DNA of 13,810 nucleotides, from NCBI GenBank assembly GCA_013821025.1, contig JACDHN010000023.1, forward strand, positions 1 to 13,810. The letters run 5' to 3'. Shown piece by piece: positions 1-6,455 of the stretch. The first letter of the stretch is position 1. The number at the start of each line of letters is the position of its first letter. The position numbers and the translations under genes are program-made. Under the pieces are notes generated by a model. That model saw only the letters and a list, made by a program, of their open reading frames with translations. It was not told the origin of the DNA and ran no database searches. Source of the stretch: Acidimicrobiia bacterium (GTDB lineage: Bacteria; Actinomycetota; Acidimicrobiia; Acidimicrobiales; Ilumatobacteraceae).

Positions 1-584
1 GTGTAGGCGACGTTGTTCGGATCGAGCATCGTCTCGACGTGGAAGTCGGGACCGAAGTTCGTCTCACGGAGGTGGCCGACGCGGCGGGCCAGATCGCGCA
101 GCGCATCCTCCGTCTTCGGCACGTCCCGCACGAAGACGAACCCGGTGGTCCATACCGTCTCCACGAACGCCGCCAGCCCCACATTCACATCGTCGGTGAC
201 CACGTCGGCGTAGCGCAGCTCGGGCAGGTCCCCGGCGATGCCGGCGTCCCACAACCGCGGCGGAGGCACGCGCGGCGCCGTGCAGCCGCTGCACGGGCAC
301 CGCGCCCGCAGCCAGTCGAGACCGTGTCGGGTGTGGTGGCCGTCGGACCAGTCGATGGCCAGCTGGTCTCCTGCGTCGTCCACCACGACCGGGGCGACTT
401 CGGGGTCGAGCGAGAACGTGTCGAGCACGCGCTCGTGTGTCTCTGGGTGGAGGCACTCCGCACACAAGCAGTTGTCTCGCAGCCACAGGTGGTGGAACAC
501 GCCGCGATGGCCATCGCCGAACGCGACGGCGATGTGCCGGGTGTGGCGCTCCACCGCGTTCGGCGTGCTCACCGCCGTGGTCAC
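1..584 (-). CDS. Gamma-butyrobetaine dioxygenase-like protein, N-terminal part (runs off left edge)
   Basis: This looks like a cytoplasmic Fe(II)/2-oxoglutarate oxygenase of the gamma-butyrobetaine/trimethyllysine hydroxylase family, which turns gamma-butyrobetaine into L-carnitine. Only 194 codons are visible; family members have about 385, so the catalytic HxD...H residues lie outside the window. Visible features are the zinc-binding N-terminal domain with WLRDNC followed by CxCxxC (C39, C41, C44), and the family segment RETNFG followed by DPNNVAY near the edge. The GTG at 584 was chosen because an in-frame TGA lies at 599-597; a GTG four codons later is the alternative. The Shine-Dalgarno is weak (AGGG). 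It is the last visible gene of the minus-strand operon, separated from carnitine dehydrogenase by 166 bp filled with repeats. Oddly, a second CxCxxC (C96, C98, C101) follows a second WLR motif, suggesting an internal duplication. The family is clear; the exact substrate is inferred from the neighbours. Confidence 0.88.
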   Translation of the reverse strand, partial: MTTAVSTPNAVERHTRHIAVAFGDGHRGVFHHLWLRDNCLCAECLHPETHERVLDTFSLDPEVAPVVVDDAGDQLAIDWSDGHHTRHGLDWLRARCPCSGCTAPRVPPPRLWDAGIAGDLPELRYADVVTDDVNVGLAAFVETVWTTGFVFVRDVPKTEDALRDLARRVGHLRETNFGPDFHVETMLDPNNVAY

Positions 585-602
585 TGGTGCACCCTGTCAC
601 CG

Positions 603-742
603 ATGCGAGCGACCGAGCGCCAGCGAGGGCCGAACGGAGCCGGATCAGCACATGCGAGCGACCGAGCGCCAGCGAGGGAGCGTCCACTAACGGCCTGCGT
701 GGCCGGGGAACGCAATGAGCGGCCTGCGTGGCCGGGGAACGC
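603..742. repeat. Composite dispersed repeat, locus 1 (two B units and two A units)
   Basis: Two 27-bp units (B) beginning ATGCGAGCGACC are identical at 603-629 and 652-678. Two 23-bp units (A) are identical at 691-713 and 720-742; each contains the hairpin CGGCC-TGCGT-GGCCG. The same two units occur once more, reverse-complemented, at 5461-5536. The region fills the gap between the carnitine dehydrogenase and dioxygenase genes. The A hairpins could stabilise or attenuate the operon transcript; that role is an inference. Confidence 0.8.
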
Positions 743-750
743 CGTGACGG

Positions 751-1761
751 TCATGGGGCTACCGTAGTCGTCCCGGCGCGAGTCGCCAGGCGGCGTTCGT
801 GCTCGGCGAGCAGCTGTCCGGCGCCCCAACCCACCGAGCGCAGCGCCTGCAGCACGGCCACGAGGCAGTCGTCGCGCCGCGCCGCCAGCTCCTCGACGGA
901 CCGGCCAGCGGCCTGCTCGTCGGACTGCTCGACGATCCTGTCGATCAGCTCGTCGTCGAGTTCGGGGACGTCGGTCAGCTTGGTCCACGGCCACTGCAGC
1001 GCCGGACCGAACTGGGCGAGGAAGTGGCGCATCCCGGCGTCGCCACCGGCCAGCCGGTAGGTGAGGAACGTGCCCATCGCGCTCCACCGCAGCCCAGGCC
1101 CGTAGCGGATGGCGTCGTCGATCTGGCTCGTCGTCGCCACCCCCTCCTCGACCAGCCACAGCGCCTCCCGCCACAGCGCCTCGAGCAGCCGGTCGGCGAC
1201 GAATCCGTCGGTCTCCACCGGCAGCACGAGCGGGTGCATGCCGACCGAGCGGTACATGTCGGCGGCACGGTCGACGGCCGGGGCCGCCGCCGCGTCGCCG
1301 CCGCACACCTCGACAAGGGGCAGCAGGTACACCGGGTTGAAGGGGTGGCCGACGACGACCCGCTCGCCGTGCGCCAACCCTGCCCGCAGCGCGCTCGGCC
1401 GCAGCCCCGACGTCGACGAGGCGATGACGACGTCCGGCGCGGCCACCGCGTCGGCCCGGCCGAGCAGCCCACGCTTCAGCTCGAGGCGCTCCGGTGCGCT
1501 CTCCTGGACGAGGTCGGCACCGGCGACGGCCTCGTCGACGGTCGTCACGACCTCGACGGCACCTTCCGCCGGCAGCGTGGAGGAGAACAGCTGCTCATAC
1601 GCCCGACGCGCTGCGGTCACCGCCGTCTCGACATGACCGAGGGCGCCCGGATCGGGGTCGTACAGCGCCAGGTCGACGCCGTGCAGCACGAAGCGCGCCG
1701 CCCACCCGGCGCCGATGACGCCGCCGCCGAGCAGCCCAACCCGCGTAGGAACGCCCCTCAC
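751..1761 (-). CDS. cdhA: L-carnitine dehydrogenase (3-hydroxyacyl-CoA dehydrogenase fold)
   Basis: This protein oxidises L-carnitine to 3-dehydrocarnitine with NAD+ in the cytoplasm. It has 336 residues, with an N-terminal Rossmann motif LLGGGVIGAGW (G12, G14, G17) and an acidic residue at the end of the second strand (YDP, D35). QESAPE follows at 86-91 and SSTSG at 115-119. The catalytic dyad is H139 in GHPFNPVY with E151 twelve residues later, as in 3-hydroxyacyl-CoA dehydrogenases. The C-terminal segments RYGPGLRW and FGPALQWPWTKL are typical of carnitine dehydrogenases rather than fatty-acid enzymes. The length fits the single-domain form; the fused hot-dog thioesterase seen in some homologues is absent. 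Its ATG overlaps the stop of the upstream BKACE gene by 4 bp (ATGA), so the two are probably translationally coupled. An alternative is a dehydrogenase for another 3-hydroxy acid, but the BKACE and dioxygenase neighbours favour carnitine. Confidence 0.88.
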   Translation of the reverse strand: MRGVPTRVGLLGGGVIGAGWAARFVLHGVDLALYDPDPGALGHVETAVTAARRAYEQLFSSTLPAEGAVEVVTTVDEAVAGADLVQESAPERLELKRGLLGRADAVAAPDVVIASSTSGLRPSALRAGLAHGERVVVGHPFNPVYLLPLVEVCGGDAAAAPAVDRAADMYRSVGMHPLVLPVETDGFVADRLLEALWREALWLVEEGVATTSQIDDAIRYGPGLRWSAMGTFLTYRLAGGDAGMRHFLAQFGPALQWPWTKLTDVPELDDELIDRIVEQSDEQAAGRSVEELAARRDDCLVAVLQALRSVGWGAGQLLAEHERRLATRAGTTTVAP

Positions 1762-2654
1762 GGCGCCCGCTTCGTCAGCATCAGCCGCTCACGGACCTCC
1801 GGCGCCGACTGCACGCGCACGTTCATCCCCTCCAGGATGGTGACCGCGCGCGCCACCAGATCGGCGTTCGTCGCCAGCTGGCGCGGACCGGAGTAGAGGT
1901 TGTCCTCCAAGCCGACACGGACGTTGCCGCCGGCGAGCACGGCCATCGCCACGTAAGGCAGCTGCATCCGCCCGATCGAGAACGCGGAGAACACCGCGCC
2001 GGGTGGCAGCAGGCCGACCATCGACAGCAACGTCGCCGGATCGTCCGGCGCGCCGTAGGCGATGCCCATGCACAGCTGCACCAGAACGGGATCCTCGATC
2101 AGACCGTCGGCGAGCAACTCCTTGACGAACACGAGGTGGCCCGTGTCGAAGACCTCCAGCTCCGGCCGGACGCCGAGCTCCTTCACCTGGGCCGCCATCG
2201 AGCGCAGCGCGGCGGGCGTGTTGACCATCACGTAGTCGCCGCCGGAGGCGAAGTTCATCGTGCCGCAGTCGAGCGTGCAGATCTCCGGGAGGAGCGCCCG
2301 CACGTGGTCGAGTCGCTCCGTCGCGCCGACCAGGTCGGTGCCGCCGACCGGCGGCAGGGGCTGCTCGTCACCGCCGAACACGAGGTCGCCACCCATGCCG
2401 GCGGTCAGGTTGACCACCACGTCCACATCGGCGTCGCGGATTCGCTCGACCACTTCGGCGTACAGATCGGTGCCGCGCGCGCCGACACCGGTCTGCGGGT
2501 CGCGCACGTGGATGTGCACGATGGCGGCGCCGGCGCGTGCCGCGTCGATCGCCGATCCGGCGATCTGCAGCGGCGTCACCGGCACGTGCGGGCTCTTCGT
2601 GGTCGTGTCGCCCGCGCCGGTGACGGCGCAGGTGATGAACGCCTGGAAGTCCAT
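1758..2654 (-). CDS. cdhC: BKACE/DUF849 beta-keto acid cleavage enzyme, probable dehydrocarnitine:acetyl-CoA cleavage
   Basis: Enzymes of this family use a divalent metal to cleave a beta-keto acid with acetyl-CoA. With 3-dehydrocarnitine the products would be betainyl-CoA and acetoacetate, the second step of carnitine catabolism. The 298-residue protein has the usual length. It starts with the family segment ITCAVTGAG, has the metal ligands in HIHVRDP (H47, H49) and ends with the conserved GLEDN segment before the C-terminal helices. The ATG at 2654 is preceded by GAGGAGCGAGGAG about 10 bases upstream. It is the first gene of the minus-strand operon and overlaps carnitine dehydrogenase by 4 bp. 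Other family members act on 3-keto-5-aminohexanoate (lysine fermentation) or other beta-keto acids. The substrate is assigned here from the adjacent dehydrogenase and dioxygenases, not from the sequence itself. Confidence 0.85.
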   Translation of the reverse strand: MDFQAFITCAVTGAGDTTTKSPHVPVTPLQIAGSAIDAARAGAAIVHIHVRDPQTGVGARGTDLYAEVVERIRDADVDVVVNLTAGMGGDLVFGGDEQPLPPVGGTDLVGATERLDHVRALLPEICTLDCGTMNFASGGDYVMVNTPAALRSMAAQVKELGVRPELEVFDTGHLVFVKELLADGLIEDPVLVQLCMGIAYGAPDDPATLLSMVGLLPPGAVFSAFSIGRMQLPYVAMAVLAGGNVRVGLEDNLYSGPRQLATNADLVARAVTILEGMNVRVQSAPEVRERLMLTKRAP

Positions 2655-2743
2655 CGGCGCGCTGCTCCTCGCTCCTCGGTTACTGTCTCGACAGGGAAAG
2701 CTAACGATCGGTCGCGGGGGCGGTCGACCAAGGAAGGGGAGCG
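2655..2743. promoter_or_regulatory. Divergent promoter region with palindromic operator candidate
   Basis: These 89 bp separate the start codons of the catabolic operon (minus) and the transport operon (plus), so both promoters should lie here. A short inverted repeat CTGTC-TC-GACAG sits at 2683-2694, a plausible binding site for a dimeric regulator controlling both operons. Ribosome binding sites lie at each end: AGGAAGGGGAGCG before 2744, and AGGAG upstream of 2654 on the minus strand. I see no convincing -10/-35 pair. Confidence 0.4.
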
Positions 2744-4453
2744 ATGGACAACGACCGTCGACGCGAGCTGTGGCTACCGCATGCGATGAGCCGCCGCCGG
2801 CTGCTCGCGGGGACCGGCGCTGCCGTGCTGTTCGCCGCCTGTGGCGGTGATGACGATTCCGCCAGCCCGTCCACGCAGGGTGGCGGGCAGCCCACGGGCG
2901 GTTCGACCGGGACGGCCGGAGGCCCCGCCACCACGTCCGGCGGCCCGGCCACCACGTCCGGCGGCCCGGCCACCACGTCCGGCGGCACGCCGACGTCGGG
3001 CGGCACGCTCCGGGTCGGGCTCGTCGGCTCGACGAACGACCTCATCGACGGCCAGTACATCGTGGCCAAGGCCGACCAGGCCCGCCTCGTGTCGGGCTGG
3101 GACCCGGTCGTCAACTACGACACCGACTTCAACATCTCCTACGAGCACAGCCTCGCCGAGGAAATCGAGACCGTCGCCGCCGACAACTATGTGATCCGGT
3201 TCAAGGAAGGCCTTGAGTTCCACAACGGCAAGCCGGTCACGGCCGACGACATCATCTACTCCTTCCGGCGCCGCATCGACCCCAAGCTCAACCTGGCGCC
3301 GGGGCTGGCCGAGCTGCTGGGCCCCGACGGGATGACGGCGATCGACGACCGGACCATCGAGTTCCAGCTGCTCAAGCCGGCCGTCACGTTCATCAACGGC
3401 CTCGCTGAGTACACGACGACGATCGTCCCAGTCGACTACGCCCGTTTCGACGGTGACGTGTCGAACCAGATCGGCACGGGACCGTTCATGCTCGAAAGCT
3501 TCACGCCCGGCACCGAGAGCGTCCACGTCAAGAACCCCAACTACTGGGGCAGTGGCCTGCCGCTGTTGGACGAGGTGCAGATCATCGACTTCGCCGACGC
3601 CCAGGCGCTGACCAACGCGCTGGCCAGCGGCGAGGTCGACGCCGCCGTCGACATCCCGTTCGCCCAGGTGTCCACCCTCGAGAGCGACTCCAACCTCAGG
3701 ATCCTCGAGTCGCAAGCGGGCAACTGGCTGGTGATCACGATGGCCATCGACCAGGCGCCGTTCGACGACGTGCGCGTGCGCCAGGCGATGCGATTGATCG
3801 CCAACCGCGAGGAGATGGTCGAGCGAGTCCTCGCCGGTCACGGCAGGGTCGCCAACGACATGTACGGCGTGCTCGATCCGTGCTACCCGAAGGACATCCC
3901 CCAGCGCGAGCAGGACATCGAGCAGGCGATGGCGTTGCTGGCGGATGCCGGCCAGGAGGGTCTGACGATCGACCTGTTCGCGCCGGACGACACCGCCGGC
4001 TTGGCGGAGCTCATCGCGGTGTTCGCCGACCAGGCCCAGGCAGCCGGCGTGACCGTCAAGGCCCAGGTGCTCGACGGCGGCACCTACTGGGGCGACGAGT
4101 ACACCAAGCGCACGTTCGCGACCAGCTTCTGGAGCACTCGGCCGTACCTGATCCAAGTTGCCGCGGGCAGCCTGAAGAACGCGACCTACCCGGAGACGCA
4201 CTGGCCGTCGCCCGACAGCGACTTCGCCGAGACGTACGACCAGGCGATCGCCGAGACGGACGACTCCGCCCGCTGCGAGATCATCGCCGAGATGCAGCAG
4301 GAGGAGTATGACAACGGCGGCAACCTGATCCCGTTCTTCTACAACCTCGTCGACGGCCACGCCGCGAACGTCAAAGGATTCGAGGCCAGGCCGAACCTGT
4401 TGAACCTCGACCACTACGGCCGCGGCTGGAAGAACATCTGGTTCGAGGACTGA
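2744..4453 (+). CDS. ABC transporter substrate-binding lipoprotein, family 5 (Dpp/Opp type)
   Basis: This is the extracytoplasmic binding protein of the importer encoded by the next three genes. It has 569 residues. The N-terminus carries a twin-arginine motif (SRRRLL, residues 16-21), a short hydrophobic stretch and a lipobox ending at C33 (FAAC), so it is probably Tat-exported and lipid-anchored. Residues about 40-90 are a Gly/Pro/Thr/Ser linker with three GGPATTS repeats. The mature domain shows the family 5 signature around LEFHNGKPVTADDIIYSF. The ATG at 2744 has a strong ribosome binding site (AGGAAGGGGAG); the internal ATG at residue 15 would still keep the signal. A 48-bp gap with a stem-loop separates it from the permease. 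Family 5 proteins bind peptides, opines and other solutes, so the sequence does not fix the ligand. Context suggests a gamma-butyrobetaine- or carnitine-containing compound. Confidence 0.88.
   Translation: MDNDRRRELWLPHAMSRRRLLAGTGAAVLFAACGGDDDSASPSTQGGGQPTGGSTGTAGGPATTSGGPATTSGGPATTSGGTPTSGGTLRVGLVGSTNDLIDGQYIVAKADQARLVSGWDPVVNYDTDFNISYEHSLAEEIETVAADNYVIRFKEGLEFHNGKPVTADDIIYSFRRRIDPKLNLAPGLAELLGPDGMTAIDDRTIEFQLLKPAVTFINGLAEYTTTIVPVDYARFDGDVSNQIGTGPFMLESFTPGTESVHVKNPNYWGSGLPLLDEVQIIDFADAQALTNALASGEVDAAVDIPFAQVSTLESDSNLRILESQAGNWLVITMAIDQAPFDDVRVRQAMRLIANREEMVERVLAGHGRVANDMYGVLDPCYPKDIPQREQDIEQAMALLADAGQEGLTIDLFAPDDTAGLAELIAVFADQAQAAGVTVKAQVLDGGTYWGDEYTKRTFATSFWSTRPYLIQVAAGSLKNATYPETHWPSPDSDFAETYDQAIAETDDSARCEIIAEMQQEEYDNGGNLIPFFYNLVDGHAANVKGFEARPNLLNLDHYGRGWKNIWFED
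2918..2980 (+). repeat. Three tandem 21-bp repeats within the binding-protein linker
   Basis: The second (2939-2959) and third (2960-2980) units are identical, and the first (2918-2938) differs at a few bases. Each encodes GGPATTS. A partial, diverged fourth unit follows. It is an in-frame repeat in a flexible linker, likely to vary in copy number between strains. Confidence 0.85.
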
Positions 4454-4458
4454 GGGGA

Positions 4459-4493
4459 CCGACCGCACGACGACTGCACGAGTCGAGGGTCGG
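4459..4493 (+). promoter_or_regulatory. Nested stem-loop between binding protein and permease genes
   Basis: An outer stem CCGACC (4459-4464) / GGTCGG (4488-4493) encloses a perfect inner hairpin CGACT-GCACG-AGTCG (4471-4485). The 3' arm runs into the GGGG that would serve as the ribosome binding site of the permease at 4502. Such structures often keep binding-protein expression above permease expression; that role is inferred here. Confidence 0.45.
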
Positions 4494-4501
4494 GGCACCG
4501 C

Positions 4502-5458
4502 ATGGGCATCGCCAAGTTCGTCCTCAAGCGGGTGCTGCTCGGCGTGCTCACGCTCGTCGTCGTCTCGATCGTCGTCTTCGCGCTGACCCAGGCGCTCGGC
4601 GATCCGGTCGAGGCGATCCTTGGTCGTGAAGCGCAACCAGCGTCGGTCGCCGCGATGCGCGAGGAGCTCGGCCTCAACCGGGCCGTGATCACTCAGTACT
4701 CGGACTGGCTGTCCGGCCTGGTGACCGGCGACCCCGGAATCTCGTACACGAACGGGGTCCCGGTGCTCGAAGTGCTGGGCGACCGGATCTGGAACTCGCT
4801 GTTCCTGATGCTCGTCAGTGCGCTCGTGTCGATCCCGATCTCCATCGCTATCGGCACGTTGACCGCAGCACGGCGAGACACGGCGTTCGACTCGACCAGC
4901 TCGGCAACCAGCCTCGTGCTGGCCTCGATGCCCGAGTTCGTCACCGGGCTGCTCTTGATCGTCCTCTTGGCGACGAACGTCTGGCAGGTCTTCCCGGCGG
5001 TGGTGCGGATCCGGCCCGGCGAAGCGCCATGGGTCGATGTGGGCGCCCTCGTGTTGCCGGTGCTGACGCTCACGCTCGGCGTCGTGCCGTACGTGTCACG
5101 AGTGATGCGTGCCTCGATGATCGAGGTGCTGGAGAGCGACTACATCGAGATGGCTCGACTCAAGGGGTTGCCCGAGCGCACCGTCGTCTGGCGCCACGCC
5201 CTGCCCAACGCGATCGGACCGACGCTCCAAGTCATCGCCATCAACATCGCCTACCTCGCCGGCGGCGTGATCGTGGTCGAGAACATCTTCAACTATCCCG
5301 GCATCGGTCTCGCCTTGCGCGATGCCGTCACCGACGTGAACGTCCCCGTCGTCCAGTTCATCGCCATGCTCATCGCCGCGATCTACGTGGTCGTCAACCT
5401 GCTCGCCGACGTCGGCACGATTCTCGTCACGCCGCGCCTCCGCACGAGGCTGCAGTGA
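4502..5458 (+). CDS. ABC transporter permease, DppB/OppB type
   Basis: This is the first inner-membrane subunit of the importer. It has 318 residues, the usual DppB length. The N-terminus FVLKRVLLGVLTLVVVSIVVFAL is the typical first membrane helix, followed by an extracytoplasmic region with the family phrase LGLNRAVITQY. Further hydrophobic segments lie at about 98-118, 140-160, 180-200, 238-260 and 285-305. The cytoplasmic EAA-type loop contacting the ATPase is visible as ARLKGLPERTVVWRHALPNA. The ATG at 4502 follows CGGGGCACCGC, a modest ribosome binding site that partly overlaps the preceding stem-loop. The next permease starts about 100 bp downstream after a dispersed repeat. Assignment to the peptide/nickel permease family is firm; the solute is unknown. 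Confidence 0.9.
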   Translation: MGIAKFVLKRVLLGVLTLVVVSIVVFALTQALGDPVEAILGREAQPASVAAMREELGLNRAVITQYSDWLSGLVTGDPGISYTNGVPVLEVLGDRIWNSLFLMLVSALVSIPISIAIGTLTAARRDTAFDSTSSATSLVLASMPEFVTGLLLIVLLATNVWQVFPAVVRIRPGEAPWVDVGALVLPVLTLTLGVVPYVSRVMRASMIEVLESDYIEMARLKGLPERTVVWRHALPNAIGPTLQVIAINIAYLAGGVIVVENIFNYPGIGLALRDAVTDVNVPVVQFIAMLIAAIYVVVNLLADVGTILVTPRLRTRLQ

Positions 5459-5460
5459 CG

Positions 5461-5536
5461 TTCATTGCGTTCCCCAGCCACGCCACCTGCAGCCTGCGCA
5501 TGCTGGCCGCTCCCTCGCTGGCGCTCGGTCGCTCGC
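5461..5536. repeat. Composite dispersed repeat, locus 2
   Basis: This is a single reverse-complemented copy of the A/B element seen at 603-742. The A-like part begins at 5461 (CATTGCGTTCCCC then a one-base variant of GGCCACGC). The B part at 5512-5536 matches 25 bases of the locus 1 B unit exactly. It fills nearly all of the gap between the two permease genes. Relative to transcription it has the same orientation and A-then-B order as at locus 1. Confidence 0.75.
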
Positions 5537-5561
5537 TCGCGGAGCAGCCGGAGTGACGATC

Positions 5562-6455
5562 GTGGAAGCTGGGCTGCAACCCGGCCTCGCGTCGGGACGC
5601 ATCGACCCGCCCAGCGGGCGACGCGGCGTGCTCGTCGCCACGCTCGGACTGTGGCGAACGCGCATCGGGTTGCTCCTCGTGGCCGTCCTCGTGGGCATCG
5701 CCGTGATCGGCCCGTTGTTCGCGCCGTATGGAGGCACCGAGTTCGTCGGTCCACCGTTCACCGCCGACGCGCCCGACACGCTGTTCGGCACGGACAAGCT
5801 GGGTCAGGACGTGTGGTCCCGGTTCCTCCTCGGCGGGCGGACGATCCTCCTGCTCGCCGTCGTGTCGACGTTGATCGGGCTCGCCATCGGCGCCGTCGTC
5901 GGCCTCGTCGCCGCGTACAACCGCGGTCGGCTCGACAACGTCCTCATGCGCACGATGGACGTGGTGTTCGCCTTCCCCAACCTCCTGCTGGCACTCGTCG
6001 CCGTCACCACGCTCGGGCGGCGCTCGTGGGTGATCGTGCTGATCGTCGCGTTCACCGCCGTGCCCCGTGTCGCCCGCATCACCCGCGGCGCAGCCCTCGG
6101 CGTCGTCGAGCGCGACTTCATCGGCGCCGCCGAGGCGCTCGGCGAATCACGCTCCCACATTCTCGGCCGCGAGATCCTCCCCAACGTGGCCGGACCGCTG
6201 CTCGTGGAGGCCAACCTCCGCCTCACCTATTCGATCGCGTTGATCGGCGCACTCGGCTTCCTCGGCTTCGGCGTCGGCCTCAACCAGCCGGACTGGGCGC
6301 AGATGATCAACGAGAACCGCCCGGCCTTGAGCACGGCGCCGTGGGGGACGCTGCTGCCGATCTTCGCCATCGCCTTATTGACGGTCGGCGTCGGCCTCGT
6401 GGCCGATGGTCTCGGTCGCGCAATCGCCGGCGTCGATCGGGCGAGGCCGACGTGA
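5562..6455 (+). CDS. ABC transporter permease, DppC/OppC type
   Basis: This is the second inner-membrane subunit of the importer, 297 residues from this start. A short cytoplasmic N-terminus leads into a first membrane helix (LLLVAVLVGIAVIGPLF). The DppC hallmark FGTDKLGQDVWSR follows, then the cytoplasmic coupling loop AAEALGESRSHILGREILPN and GFLGFGVGLNQPDWAQMI before the last helix. I chose the GTG at 5562 because GGAG at 5550-5553 lies eight bases upstream. The GTG at 5553 would add three residues, but GGAG would then abut it, too close to act. Its TGA overlaps the GTG of the ATPase gene by 4 bp (GTGA, 6452-6455), indicating coupled translation. The preceding gap is occupied by a dispersed repeat. 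Confidence 0.9.
   Translation: MEAGLQPGLASGRIDPPSGRRGVLVATLGLWRTRIGLLLVAVLVGIAVIGPLFAPYGGTEFVGPPFTADAPDTLFGTDKLGQDVWSRFLLGGRTILLLAVVSTLIGLAIGAVVGLVAAYNRGRLDNVLMRTMDVVFAFPNLLLALVAVTTLGRRSWVIVLIVAFTAVPRVARITRGAALGVVERDFIGAAEALGESRSHILGREILPNVAGPLLVEANLRLTYSIALIGALGFLGFGVGLNQPDWAQMINENRPALSTAPWGTLLPIFAIALLTVGVGLVADGLGRAIAGVDRARPT

Noticed and set aside
603..742. CRISPR array
   Set aside because: There are only two copies each of two different units, without regular unique spacers, and a further copy lies 4.8 kb away. It fits a dispersed intergenic repeat.
799..1896. Plus-strand frame opposite carnitine dehydrogenase
   Set aside because: It has no recognisable motifs; the minus-strand gene carries the complete dehydrogenase signature.
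2774..4636. 620-codon open frame on the minus strand opposite the binding protein
   Set aside because: The plus strand here has a clear binding protein with signal peptide and family motifs. The antisense frame is low-complexity (Asp/Val/Arg/Leu), as expected from high-GC codon bias.
5465..6451. N-terminal extension of the ATPase frame upstream to 5465
   Set aside because: It overlaps the DppC-type permease entirely, reads as Arg-rich low-complexity sequence, and the GTG at 6452 gives a normal ATPase N-terminus.
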